Positions 45,419 through 56,786 of a DNA stretch of 64,000 bases are shown here, in pieces. The stretch's first letter is position 1. The number at the start of each line of letters is the position of its first letter. The position numbers and the translations under genes are program-made. Source of the stretch: Globomyces pollinis-pini (lineage: Eukaryota > Chytridiomycota > Chytridiomycetes > Rhizophydiales > Globomycetaceae); the NCBI GenBank assembly GCA_025399215.1, contig MU621138.1, positions 1-64,000 on the forward strand. Direction: 5' to 3'. The notes under the pieces were generated by a model. The model had not been told where the DNA came from and searched no databases. It saw nothing but the letters and a program-made list of their open reading frames with translations.

Positions 45419-46745
45419 TCAAGTCCCTAATAGGGCTTTCACGTTTGTCATCACCACGTTTTGCCTGTAATTATTAGATTATATATGGATTACATGACTT
45501 GGTGGACTATAACTCTCATTGTGTTTGTGTCTGTGATAGATGTAACGTTAGTTAGTACAGTTTTTGATGTTTTGTTAGTTGCTAGGAATAATTCATGAAA
45601 GAATTTCACAGTTTGCTTCATACTATATATGTCACCTTCTCTATCAGTTTACGTTCTCAATACCTTGAAAATCCGGGAAAAAATTGGTAATCGGTACCTT
45701 TTTAATTTTCTTTTCAAACAAATCTTTCTTGTTCAAAAACAAAACGAAATTGGGTTTTGATAGTAAAGGATTGTTGATCAATGATTCAAACAACTGAATG
45801 GCATCGACCATTCGATTGATTTGATCATTTTCAACCAACATTTGATCATAACAGGATAAGGACGCTACAAAGAATATCGCGTTACAGTCATCAAAATATG
45901 GTACCCAAGCTTTTCTAGTATGTTTTAATCCATTGACATCAATGAAATGCATGGGATTATCTCGGATTTTGAAAATGGTATCATGAATATGTTCAGTAGG
46001 TTTACGAAAATTTAATATATCTTTGATTTGTTAATCGTATGAAGGTACCTTCATTACTGGGAATGTAATCATCTTGCAATACTCGACCAGCATTCTGAAA
46101 AAAGCTATTAATCATTTAGTTGGTCATTGATTAACATACTATGAAGTTGTTTCAGGCATCACTGATTGGTTATCATAAACTTCTTGAATTTCACTCATGT
46201 TCCATAATTCATTGATTGTTTCAATAATTTCTGGTGGTATTAGCATTGTGCATTCTGATGAAGTATCCAACAACATCAATCGATTAAACTTCTAAGAACA
46301 CGTATTAATAGATTGGTTTTACTTGTTTCAAATTGGAATCATTGGATAGGTTAATCAATGTTTGGCACGCTGATAGTAAACTGTTTACAATTGATATTTT
46401 GACAGCATCTCGTTCCTCATTCGTGAATCCATTACCGTGTATTATTTTGAGTTGCTTTAACAACGTTGACTTTCCAGAATCGGCTGATCCCAATAGCAAT
46501 AACTTTGGTTCTTGTTGTGATTGTAAGAATAATTCTTTCTCTTGTTTTAAATATAATTCTATTGATTTTGCATTTCGTTCTTCTTCTTTTCGATTCACTT
46601 TTCGATTTGATGGTGATGACATTTGATCTTCACTTGTTTTTGAATCTTGCTTTTTACCAAGTGAACTACTAGAACCTTCATCTGGTGTTCGTTTGACATA
46701 ACCGGTTTGTTTTCGAGCAATTGCATGATGGTCTTTCCCTTCCAT
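45419..46745 (-). CDS. Divergent G-alpha subunit, copy 4 (switch II Gln replaced by Leu)
   Basis: Six exons across introns of 31, 35, 28, 25 and 29 nt give exactly 392 residues. A Ser/Lys-rich N-terminal extension (about 65 residues) precedes the P-loop GSADSGKSTL. Switch I is ILNFRKPTEHIHDT with Arg and Thr in place, switch II is DVNGLKHTRKAW (Leu for the catalytic Gln, Asn for the first Gly), NKKD in FLNKKDLF, and TSITDT for TCATDT. The last short intron restores a tail VHQVMQNVVMTNVKALLGT. It lies 9 kb from the tandem trio on the other strand and ends 64 nt from the coiled-coil gene. The helical domain is shorter than in copies 1-3. Confidence 0.86.
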
Positions 46746-47060
46746 TTTACCTTGGAAAGTAAATGGATGTTATTTGTTTACTGCCCGTTTTTACGTAACT
46801 TACTTTGCATTGTTTGATCTTACGAGAGATTTGTGATGAATGTTCCTTTTGAACAAGAAGGTAATCACTTTTAACTATTGCTCAATCGAATACTAAGTAT
46901 AGTTTTACATATTTCAAAGGATTTAATCACCATCAATAAGACTATTTAACTGCTTTAAAATTCTAATGCAAGAAACATAGAACCGCTATTCCAATAAAAA
47001 GAAATCTAGATTGCAATTGTACTTGTTGTATTATTAACATAACGCGATTAAAAAGGGATC
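46746..47060. promoter_or_regulatory. Upstream region of G-alpha copy 4
   Basis: No coding exon recognised. It separates the start of the fourth G-alpha gene from the end of the next minus-strand gene and probably holds the G-alpha promoter. Confidence 0.35.
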
Positions 47061-47605
47061 TTAAAGAAATCCGAAAAGACTAACTGTTGCCATTAAACCG
47101 GTAAATAAGAACACAGGGGTGACATATCCATACGATTTCCAAAATGTCAGGTGAAGGCTGAATGTAGCGGATACTAATACAATCAGTAAAAATACCGAAT
47201 ACCTAAAAATGTGGTAGCTAGTTGAATAGTTCTGGGACTCTCTTGCTCCCAATTGGACAGATTGACTTTCAACCCTTTAATTTTGGGAAGGTAAACTGTC
47301 AAATACAGAAAACAAGAACCAAATCCAGTTAGAGAAGCAGCAGAGATGTAAAAATAAAAACTAATATGAGAATAAAGAGAGATCAATACTCTCCCATAGA
47401 ATCTGCAAGAACTTGAATGAAATCCAGATAGTTTGCTAAAAAGATAAACGCTAGATAGAATCAGAGGCAAACTGATACCAGCAATCCAGGCCAATCCAGT
47501 CAATCGAGTCGCCAATTTAGACTCTGGTACTTTCTGGTGTGTTGGAACTCCAGATTGTTTGGCTTTCAATATCTCTTCAGTTCCCATGTTGAAAACAAAA
47601 GGCAA
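47061..47605 (-). CDS. Small multi-span membrane protein, unknown family
   Basis: Two exons; with a 38-nt intron the coding length divides by three and gives 168 residues. The start may be 47605 (MPFVFNMGTEE) or 47587 (MGTEEILKAK). A polar N terminus of about 40 residues is followed by hydrophobic segments AWIAGISLPLILSSVYLF, FYFYISAASLTGFGSCFLYL and TPVFLFTGLMATVSLFGFL. The region around 47185-47215 could instead be spliced so that YSVFLLIVLVSATF is kept as an extra span; I could not decide between the two. No family is recognised. Confidence 0.6.
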
Positions 47606-47830
47606 AAAACTCTACCAAAAACAGTGAGAACCAGCTTTACTGATTAACAAATTTCTTGGAATCTCGTTTTTTGATTAAAGATTGGAATCCCTTCAGGATA
47701 ATATTTTGTGTGGGTGTAATGACTGTGATTGCAGCACATCAACTCAAAATGCTGCTGCGATTAAAGATTGGAATACAGGTTTGATACTTTATTCCTTCCA
47801 AATATTCATTAACTGTGTATTTATTATCTA

Positions 47831-49391
47831 TTACACTGCTCCACAAAAACGTGCGGAATAAGCAACTCCAGATGGGTTAGTGTACGGATAGTAGTCCACA
47901 TCTTTCTTCAAATAGCAAACTCCATTTATCCAAGTGTATCCATTACATCCTTCAGTCTCCTTACAATGGCCTTGGCAAGAATTTCGATGCTCAACATCTT
48001 TTACTGTTTTTAGATCCTTACCCATGATATTGTGGAAATCAAAGTAATTCCATCCATCTGAATTGCATCGCTTAGTCCCACATCTAACAGCGGAATAGGA
48101 AACACCAGAATCACTCGTGATAGGTTCTGACATTACCCCTTGCTTTAAGTAGCACTTGTTGTCTCCTTGAATCCAAGTGTAGGCGTTGCATTTGTCATCT
48201 TCAAGACAATATTTTTGACATAAATTTCTGACATTAATTGACAAATGAATATTACCTATCGTTGGATTCTTTTACTGATAAATCATGACCTTCAATATTT
48301 TGGTGGTCAAAGAATCTCCAACCCCATTGTGTACATGTATTGGAACCGCACATTACTCCTGAACGCATACCAGGTCCTTCATTTACGGCTGGAAATGCTT
48401 CAACTCCAGTTTTTAAGTAACATGTTGAACCTGACAAAGAGTAAGCGTTGCATCTATCGTCATTTCGGCAATGGGTTTGGCAAAGAGGAACATCATCAGC
48501 TTGAACAGTATACAAATCATGTCCCATAATGTTATTATTATCCCAGAAGTTGTATCCCCATTTCGTACATTTCTTGGTTCCGCATTTGACTCCTGATTTA
48601 ACTCCTTTTGCAGGATTTGTTTCTGGCATATAATCAACGTCATTCTTCAACCAACATTTTCTGTCAGATGCAACATAAGAATAGGCATTACAGTCATCTC
48701 TGCTCAAACAGTACTTTTGGCAATGATTCGCATTATCAGCCAATTCTAATTTGACATCATGTCCCATTATATTTTGATCATCAAAGAAGGACCAACCCCA
48801 TTTAGTACAAGAATTAATTCCACATGCGACAGCCGATTCTGTCTCACCACTAGGGTTCAGTTCTGGTGATACATCGTGGACTTCGGTCTTTAGGTAGCAA
48901 TGCTTGTTATTGATCAAATAGGAAAACCCATTACAGGCATCTCGATTATGGCAAGCAAGCTCACATTGTTGTTTTGTGTCTGTTGGGAAGTTTTCTAGAT
49001 CATGACCCATCAGATTGAACTTATCGTAAAAGTTCCAACCCCATTTTGTGCAAGTGGTACCAGACTTCACGGACCCACATTTAGCAGCAGAGATGCAATC
49101 AAAGCAGTGATTGACTTCGGTAGAAAGATGAATGTTTCGCTTTAGGAAACATTTGTTGTTGACAAATGTATATCCATTACAACTTGGGCTTTCCAGACAT
49201 GCTGTCTCACACTGACTTGGTTTTGTAGCGCTTATTTCGCCAGCATCAATAGCCTTCAAGTTCAAGCCTTTGTAGTAGGTCCATTTCCCTTTCTTGCATG
49301 GAAACGTCTCGTCTGGTGGTGGAATATCTTCGTCAGTCATTGCTCTTACAATGCTGAACAACGTGGCACCATAAAATAAGAATTGGATCAT
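47831..49391 (-). CDS. Secreted protein of six PAN/Apple-like repeats
   Basis: Two exons with one 28-nt intron give exactly 510 residues. A signal peptide (MIQFLFYGATLFSIVRA) is followed by six repeats of about 75-80 residues. Repeats 2-5 begin C-T-x-WG-x-x-F-x-D and contain GHDL or GHDV, then C-x3-C, CNAY or CNGY, and C-x-LK, the PAN_4-type pattern with the buried Cys pairs of Apple domains. PAN domains bind carbohydrate or protein outside the cell. No anchor is present. The family is expanded in oomycetes, apicomplexans and some zoosporic fungi, where it serves attachment. A role in adhesion to host or substrate is inferred. Confidence 0.87.
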
Positions 49392-50062
49392 GAATTGCCA
49401 AGTTCAACACGCGTCTTAAATCAGATCTTTCAGTTTCACAATCCAAACCTTTTCAGAAGTGGTGGCGCCCAAGCCTTCAAACTTTACTCAAAATGTATTT
49501 TTGGGCTTGCTATGTACATATTAAATAGATGTGATGTCTGAAGGTGGTGTTGGTTGTTCTATAGCTCGAAGGTGATGCTGTTTAGTTTTGCGGTTCATTT
49601 CCGTTTTTGATGCGCAGTTATGGGGGATTTTTTTTCTCATCAATGGTCACAAATATAACACTTTTAGTCAAACAGAACGTATGGATTAGTTTTCCTGTAC
49701 CCCACAGATTAAAAAACAAAAAAAAAACACTACTCGTACAATTCACAATTCAACGAAAAATCCTTCATTGGAATCAAAACGTTTTAACAAGTGTCCTAAA
49801 ATATTTATTTGGTCTTGCTAATTAACTTTTGCAGCACTAAAATAATCGTAAATGCACTTGAAACTTCCTTAAGTAACCACAGTGATGCTCGTCTATCTGA
49901 AATTGGGCGTACTCATTTTAATGTTTAGAACCCAAGGTGTTGTTGAAATCTTGCCATGTTTATCAACTATGTTTCAATGGATGTGGCGAAATGCGGTTAA
50001 CGATTAGATTTACTATATAATTGGCCCATGTTGAATGACGTTACAAATATTCAAGATTTTAG
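49392..50062. promoter_or_regulatory. Divergent intergenic region, PAN protein and GH5 fusion
   Basis: About 670 nt. A possible frame at 49607-49825 looks like chance (no codon bias, no start context, A-run at 49720). The region otherwise holds poly-T and poly-A tracts and should contain promoters for two secreted proteins. Confidence 0.4.
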
Positions 50063-53000
50063 ATGCTTTGGTACTGTTATCAATTAATCTTATTTTGTGC
50101 TGTTGTCTCCTATTCTGATGGCGCAATTTACTCTCCATTTAACCGCCGGTCTCTTGTTCAACAGAATAAGACGTATCATAAAGATGGATTGAATTCGGCA
50201 ATGCAAGGCGCTTTTAATTTGACAAAACGCGACTCATCCGGTTTATACAAAGGGGTCAATCTTGGTGGTTGGCTGGTGTTGGAAGGTTGGCTGACATCCG
50301 ATTCTCCAGTATTCCAAAGAATCAAAAAGGATATAGACGGTCAGCCAGAACATTTGATGTTGCAGCGAAAGTATGGTTTTAACAAAAATATTCCATTTAT
50401 GGAATCTGGTGAACAAAACATTATGTACACGTACGACCATCAACTTGATTACTATGTTCAAAAACATAGACGTGAATTCATCACCGAAGATGATTTTATT
50501 GAAATTGCAAAGGCAGGTTTCAACATGGTTCGGATTCCTATTGGCTATTGGACCTTTGGTGAGGACAACTCTGGTGGTAGTACTAATAAAGATTGGACAA
50601 TCTTCACTCGGAATGCTGCTTTCTATCTTGATCAAGCCTTCACTTGGGGTGCAAGAAATGGTATCAAAGTGTTAGTTGGTATACATGCTGCAAAAGGATC
50701 TCAAAATGGTAATGAACACAGTTCTCCTTCAGATTTCAATGAAAGGTATTGGTATCGTTACGAGGAAAATCGAAAGAATACTATTCAACTGGTTGATAAG
50801 ATCATGCACATATATAAAGGTCATGAAGCATTTTTAGGAATTGGGTTATTGAACGAGCCGTGGCTAGATAATGATAATGAATTGGGAATATTGAAGCAAT
50901 ATTATAATGACGCGTATCATCTTATCCGAGGCTCTCATGGTTCCAACTGCATCATTTCATTTAGTGAAACTATTAATGGGTAAAATACACAGCAAACATT
51001 AACACTCTTTAGATATGCACCAAATGCATGGGGTGGATTTTTTTCAAATGACCCTAATGTTTGGCATGAAACGCATCTTTACTTTGTATTTGATGATTAT
51101 CACAAGAGTCTCAATACAAACCAGCTTGTAGCTGATATCCAAACAAACACAAGAAATCATATGAGATCTATTGGAGAATCAAGGGCTTTTGTTGGTGAAT
51201 GGTCGGCAGCGATGGCAACTGATCGTCCTCCCGAAGAACGAGGTTCGTTTTTGAAGGCTCAGATGGAAGCATACTCTAACTCTCATTGGACATTTTGGAA
51301 TTGGAAATCTCAAGAAAGTATTGGGTATGGAAGGGGTGGTTGGTCTATGCAGGAAATGATACGTCAAAACATATTAAAAAAAGAATGGATAGGACCAATA
51401 GCGGATGTTCAAATAGAAGATACAGAAGATGAAGATGAACCACCATTAGAAATACTTCCGAAATCATGGAAAACATTGAAGAGTTTATTGGATGCTAATC
51501 TTGAATATGAGATTAAGGATGGAATTATCCCAACTGAATACTATGAATCATTGACTAATGCCGTCCGCAAGCTAGTGTTTTCAGAAAACCTATGTGAAAC
51601 TGATAGTATAAGAATGCAAGCATATGGGCTGATGAAAGCTTTGGCAGTAGTAGTTGAATACACAAAAATGCGGTTCGCTATTGACTCTGATCCATCCAAA
51701 GTTGACGAAGATGAGTTCTTGACTTTTCAAACCAATGGCGATGGAAGGGCCTATTTCAAATGCATTGAAAATGATGAAGATAAGAAGGATATTGAATGTC
51801 CTGTCCCAAAGTCAAGTTGGTCAAAAGGGAAATTGAGCGACGAAGAAGTGGACGTAATATGGAGTTTAAATGATAAAGAAGGGTTTCAGAAACTTCTCTT
51901 TAAAACTTATGGAATTCCATCGCTTGATATGTTAGAAACTTCAGACCACCAAGTTGGTGAACGAAGGGAATGCGATATAGACGACGATTGCCTAAGGTTC
52001 GATGTATCTTGGGATGGTCTTTATAGATTAAACTCTAATATTGGTCATCCATTTTCAGCACATGATGTGGAATTATACCATTCATACTATCAAAAGCAGT
52101 TGGCAGATGTTGGAGAAACGTTCATGATCAAGCATAATGATATGTTCACTTGTGCAATTGATGGTGAAGATGTTGATTGTATGAGGCATAGTCTCAAAGA
52201 AGGCTTGGTAATTACTTGGAAAGCAAAAGATCCAGATGCCGCGTTGAAGGCTTTGGAAGAATTTTCGGGTATATGATTTTCACTTTTGATACCTAGGCGT
52301 TTCAGGAGAGTTTTGGGAATTGACTTCATTTGAACACTGGGCAGATACTCAAACAATTCCATGTCCAGAACAGCCTTGCACAGATGAAAAGATCAAACTT
52401 TATCAAACCTGGGATAATGCATTCAAAATTAAGGGAGACTATCCACCGGCATTTCAGAAGCACCTGGATGAGTTCTGGAAAAATTCGGAGGACTCATCGA
52501 CTCAATTGACAGAGCAAGTATCTTCAACTTCACCAAGTCGAACAAAGATGGACTTGGCTTTGCACTCTGTGGCATATAGCTTAGCTTCAGCTGAAGGAAT
52601 CGTGACATCCATGAAAGAATATGAAAAAATGACAAAACAGTTAGAAGATGACGAAGAAAAACGAAACAGCATGGGAACCATGATTTTGATGATGGGGCTC
52701 GAGTTCATCGCCACCACTATCTTCACGATGGGTGTAGGAGCAGTTGTTGATGCTGCGCTCATTGGTGCAACAGCTGCCATCCGACTTGGTCTAGCAGGTG
52801 CTAGAATGAGTAAATTGGGGCAAAGCATTGGATCCTCATTTTCTGGTGTTATGAAAGCAGTAAGGGGTGCATCTGCAGTTGGAGGAAGTATCGCAAAGGG
52901 ACTTCAAGCGCTGGTTGGTTTCTTTTCAAAAATTCCATCGTTTCGAACCTTAGGTAACCTTGTTGCGAAGGGATTCCAAAATATTCGTGGTTGTTATCGT

Positions 53001-54176
53001 TGTATGGGAATGCTTATCGCGTCTGAATATCTTTCGGGGCTAATTACGGACGGAATTCTTGAAACACGCAGTGTTGGTTTTAATGAACCACTCACCATTG
53101 ATTACATACCTTCCAATTATACCTCCAATGCCATTTTATACAAACGAGCGGCACAAACAGGAGTTTATGATGCATGCCCAGATTTGGGAGGAGGTGTAAG
53201 TGCATTTCGTAGCAAGTCCAAAGTGCTCTGTGTTGCTTCCTTTGGTTTATTGACGACTGACCCAGCAGATCTTAATAAGATTGTTAAACTTGATAAAAAT
53301 ACTGTCGGTAGAAAAGCTATTTGTGAACATATGGTTGAATTAGAAACAATTGATAGGTAATTACCAATTTTGTTTATCACTTAGAGGTTTTCGAGCACCA
53401 CTATTGGAACACCACAAAACATTATTGGAGCAAAATAATAAAGCAGCTGCAAAAGCATTATGTGATCGATATAAAGAGTAAATATAAAAACGGTCTGATA
53501 TATAGCAAACTACAGCGAAGAATATTTGAAATATCTAATGGCCGAGATACACCGGGCGAGATAACAAACGTGATGTTAGTACATGAAGATTTAGAAAAAC
53601 CTAAAGGGCTAATGGATAAGGGGATTTATGACGACAGAGTGTTTCTGACGAAAGAATTAGACCAGACATGGCATCGTAAAACACCTGGTTCACAAACCAT
53701 CAATCCAGGAGGGGATCTGAACAATGTTGCTGCCTACCTTGATTCACCACAGCTTCTAGAGGCTCATGATAATATTGCAGAAGGTTATTTTATCTGATCT
53801 AATAGGAATAGAACTGAAAAAAGTACATGCAGAGTTTGCTGATGTAATGAAAGATTATCCAGAAACCCGAAACAAAATCATCACTATATCTGAATCTGGA
53901 GCCGACTTCATTAAAACGCGACCGGAGTTGTATAAAAAAGTAAAAATATCTCTCTAATATTAGAATTTGGCAATTTACTCCGAGGCTTTAAGCTCATATG
54001 CAAAAGCAAATCCAACGCGAGCTCGAGCTGATGTGTTTAAGAAACTGGACACCAGTACCTTTTTTGTTGGTGTTGACAAAGCGGATGCGGAAGCTATGGC
54101 ACGCGCAAAAGCACTAGCAGATGAAGCAACATCCAAACATAAAGTCAAATTAAGGACAAAATCGCCATGTGCTTAG
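50063..54176 (+). CDS. GH5 exo-beta-1,3-glucanase fused to a large unknown C-terminal region
   Basis: Seven exons (introns of 33, 28, 28, 28, 22 and 24 nt) give exactly 1,316 residues. A signal peptide and a KR site (NLTKRDSSG, Kex2-like) precede a GH5_9-like catalytic domain: GVNLGGWLVLEGWLTSD, MVRIPIGYW, acid/base Glu in GLLNEPW, nucleophile Glu in FVGEWS, and SHWTFWNWK. These residues are intact, so glucan hydrolysis is expected. The catalytic part ends near residue 435. About 880 further residues are unlike any domain I know: an acidic helical part, then a Gly/Ala-rich hydrophobic stretch (LEFIATTIFTMGVGAVVDAA and following) of about 100 residues, then NPGGDLNNVAAYLDSPQLLE and a Lys/Ala-rich end. 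The hydrophobic hairpin resembles membrane-inserting parts of secreted toxins in composition only. Confidence 0.82.
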
Positions 54177-54345
54177 AAATAAAATGTCTTATGTTATGCT
54201 ATCTGTTTTAGATTTCAATAGTAGATCAGTAAGTGTTTTCAATAACCACTATATTTGAATCATTTTCCCACTTTACAAAACTTAATTAAATCGAGGTTGA
54301 ATAGCCGTTTGTGATACAAAGATTTATATTAAACTGGATGAGATA

Positions 54346-55950
54346 CTATAATGCATTCATGTAATCCGATACAATAGACATATCCAAAGAATGAGATCGT
54401 AACCCAACAAAATTATCTGGTCGAATCAAAAGTATACAGTTTCCCAACACTCCACATTGTTCAAACAATTCTGTTTCGAATTTGTTGATTACTTGTGTAA
54501 ACGTTACCCCTTTGATTTGTTCAATCTTATCAACTTGGTCCTTGACATTGAATAATAAAAGTTTGAATCCAGAGGTTTCAACGAATGATTTAGAATCTGT
54601 TAGATGGTGAAATAGACTGGATGGAAATTTTTGACCTGCTTCTAATTTGGTTGTAAATTGATATTGTAACCGTTGGATTTTACATGGTCCGGGTTCAAAA
54701 CGCGTTAATTTGCTATTGTATTGTTTATCCATGTTGTAGAGACTGAGGATCCCTTTGGTGGCTAATTTGCAGTCACCAGCAAATTTCAGGTAATGTGATC
54801 GGATGAAATCATGGGTGGGTGATACTGGTAATGCATTGATTCCAGATGAGATCCCAGACTTTACTACTAATTCTCCATACGGTTTCATTTCATTTTCATA
54901 ACTGTCCAGGATAGAGTGACGCGCTAGTCCTTTAACCACAAACGCGATCTTCCAGGTCAAATTGGCTGCATCTTGCACTCCATAGTTCAACCCTAATCCG
55001 GCCATGGGATCAGAACTGTGTACAGCATCACCAACGAGAAAGATACGATTTTGGTTGGAATAACTTGATGCAACTCGATTATTGGGACGGAAATGTGCTT
55101 TCCAAATCACATTCTTGACTTTGACTTTTAATCCACGTTTAGCAAATAGTTTCTCGAAATAATCATCGGCAATTGGTAAAGGAATTCGATTTCCATGTGA
55201 ATCCAATTCATCCGACATCCATTCTTGCTCTTCTGATTCTAATAATGGAATACAAGTAGCATACCCCTTTGGCATTTTTAAGAGAAAATATCCACCTTGT
55301 TGATGAAAACTGACCAGTTGTGTTTTGTCTGGCATTTCAATAGGTTCAGCTTCAAAATGCGCTACAGCTGATGTTCTCGTATTCGAAACTCCTTCATATT
55401 TGATCCCCAATCGCTTACGTGTACTGGATTTGGCTCCATCAGCTGCGATTACATATTTGACTTTAATCTGGTAAACGATTTGATCAGTATCATTCACATG
55501 CACGTAGTCAACTTTGACATATTCTTTTAGATCTTTGAAGTCAACGATCTTAATGCCTCTAATGATTGCATGTTGGTTTTGAAGCAAGTAATTGTTGAGA
55601 GTGCGTTCAGTAAACCATTGTTCTACTCCTAAACAAACAGGATATTTTGAATACTTTTTGAATTCAGATTTGAATGAAAAGTTCAAAATGGGGGATTCGT
55701 TTTGTATTTGCAGTTCATCTCCTTGACATCCATAGTTCATCAGTTCAGGAACAATGCCAAATGGTTCAAATACTTCGAGAGTGGGGGGATTGATAGCAGT
55801 ACCTGTTGATTTAATTTCAGGTTCAAGTCTTTGGTCGATGATTTGAAAGTTGGTGATGCCTTGGCGAATGAGCTCCGCTGCACTTGTTAATCCCACTGGA
55901 CCAGCCCCAATAATCAATATATCACAATCATTTAGTTTTCCTTGAGTCAT
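54346..55950 (-). CDS. FAD-dependent aromatic hydroxylase (phenol 2-monooxygenase type), intronless
   Basis: A single uninterrupted frame of 534 residues. The Rossmann motif DILIIGAGPVGLTSAAELI binds FAD, the middle motif IAADGAKSSTRKRLG contacts NAD(P)H and FAD, and the GD motif FLVGDAVHSSDPMAGLGLNYG completes the group A flavin monooxygenase signature. The last 150 residues should form the thioredoxin-like domain of phenol hydroxylases (FKLLLFNVKDQVDKIEQ). It hydroxylates an aromatic ring with NADPH and oxygen. It has no introns although almost every comparable gene here has several, which could mean horizontal acquisition or retroposition; base composition is not obviously different. The substrate is unknown. 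Confidence 0.88.
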   Translation of the reverse strand: MTQGKLNDCDILIIGAGPVGLTSAAELIRQGITNFQIIDQRLEPEIKSTGTAINPPTLEVFEPFGIVPELMNYGCQGDELQIQNESPILNFSFKSEFKKYSKYPVCLGVEQWFTERTLNNYLLQNQHAIIRGIKIVDFKDLKEYVKVDYVHVNDTDQIVYQIKVKYVIAADGAKSSTRKRLGIKYEGVSNTRTSAVAHFEAEPIEMPDKTQLVSFHQQGGYFLLKMPKGYATCIPLLESEEQEWMSDELDSHGNRIPLPIADDYFEKLFAKRGLKVKVKNVIWKAHFRPNNRVASSYSNQNRIFLVGDAVHSSDPMAGLGLNYGVQDAANLTWKIAFVVKGLARHSILDSYENEMKPYGELVVKSGISSGINALPVSPTHDFIRSHYLKFAGDCKLATKGILSLYNMDKQYNSKLTRFEPGPCKIQRLQYQFTTKLEAGQKFPSSLFHHLTDSKSFVETSGFKLLLFNVKDQVDKIEQIKGVTFTQVINKFETELFEQCGVLGNCILLIRPDNFVGLRSHSLDMSIVSDYMNAL

Positions 55951-56786
55951 TTGATTTTTTTAATGACCTTTCCCTTCCATTTGGTTCTTTTTAACCTGAT
56001 TGCATTTTGGCGGTCCGGTCGATTTCGGGGCAGGATTCCGGTAGTCTTCGGTCCGGCGGTCACCTGTACCACATCACTAATGAAATGCGTGGTTTAAAAA
56101 GCTATTACCCATAACCAATTGATAAGTAGCTTTGCATATTGTGGTTCTTCAATTGAGCAAGCTTTGTGAGATAATAAAGAACGTTGGATGAATTCTCAAT
56201 CGTCAATTTCTAGGTGTGAGTTGTTTTCTCGTGTTCAGTATAAAGGGGATGAGGCTATAGTAAAAAACCAATTAGATTGGAAAATCAGTTGTGAATATAA
56301 GGTTGATTTGAAATACCATTGTTGGAGAAAAGAAGTGTAGGATCTTGGAAGTTGGCGATTTGCTATGAAGTGCTTCAAAATCGACACAAATGTAAATCCA
56401 ACTCATATAGGAACTGATGATTGTATAAGATAATTGACTAGATTATTGTATTATTAGTAGTTGAACAGGGTGACAACGAAGTACAAGTGTACATTACAAG
56501 TACAACTACACAGTTCAAATCAATGGCATTTGTACTACAGTCTTTTACTAGCTCAATGATGAGCAACTGGTCAGTGAGTTTAGTGCTGAAATAATTTACA
56601 GATTTTACATCACTGGATATCATTACAGCACTACTTACATAAATACTTGCCAATAATATACTTACAGTAACTGCTTAGCTCTTTAATCTTCCAACGAATC
56701 ATTGAAGGCTTCTTAAGGCTTTGTTTATGGAACTTGCTTTTGTTTTGGGTTGAGTGGCTACAAACAGTTGCTGCTTCTTTACTCTA
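55951..56786. promoter_or_regulatory. Divergent region between FAD monooxygenase and syntaxin copy 2
   Basis: About 835 nt with no convincing exon. A G+C-rich patch at about 56005-56065 contains three GGTCCGG/CCGGT-type elements in a row, unusual here and a candidate operator or factor-binding cluster 60-110 nt from the monooxygenase start. A TATAAAGG lies near 56240. Confidence 0.4.

Noticed and set aside
47700..47790. Metallothionein-like peptide (CGCNDCDC)
   Set aside because: Only a short Cys-rich reading without start codon or clear exon ends; a repeated GATTAAAGATTGGAAT motif flanks it, but no gene model holds.
49607..49825. 72-codon plus-strand frame upstream of the GH5 gene
   Set aside because: Low-complexity poly-A/T parts, no family resemblance and position in a promoter region.
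56005..56065. tRNA or structured RNA in the G+C-rich patch
   Set aside because: No T-loop (TTCRA) or anticodon arm arrangement; better explained as a cluster of CCGG-type regulatory elements.
56438..56653. 71-codon minus-strand frame
   Set aside because: Composition and lack of start context fit chance; no intron partner or homology seen.
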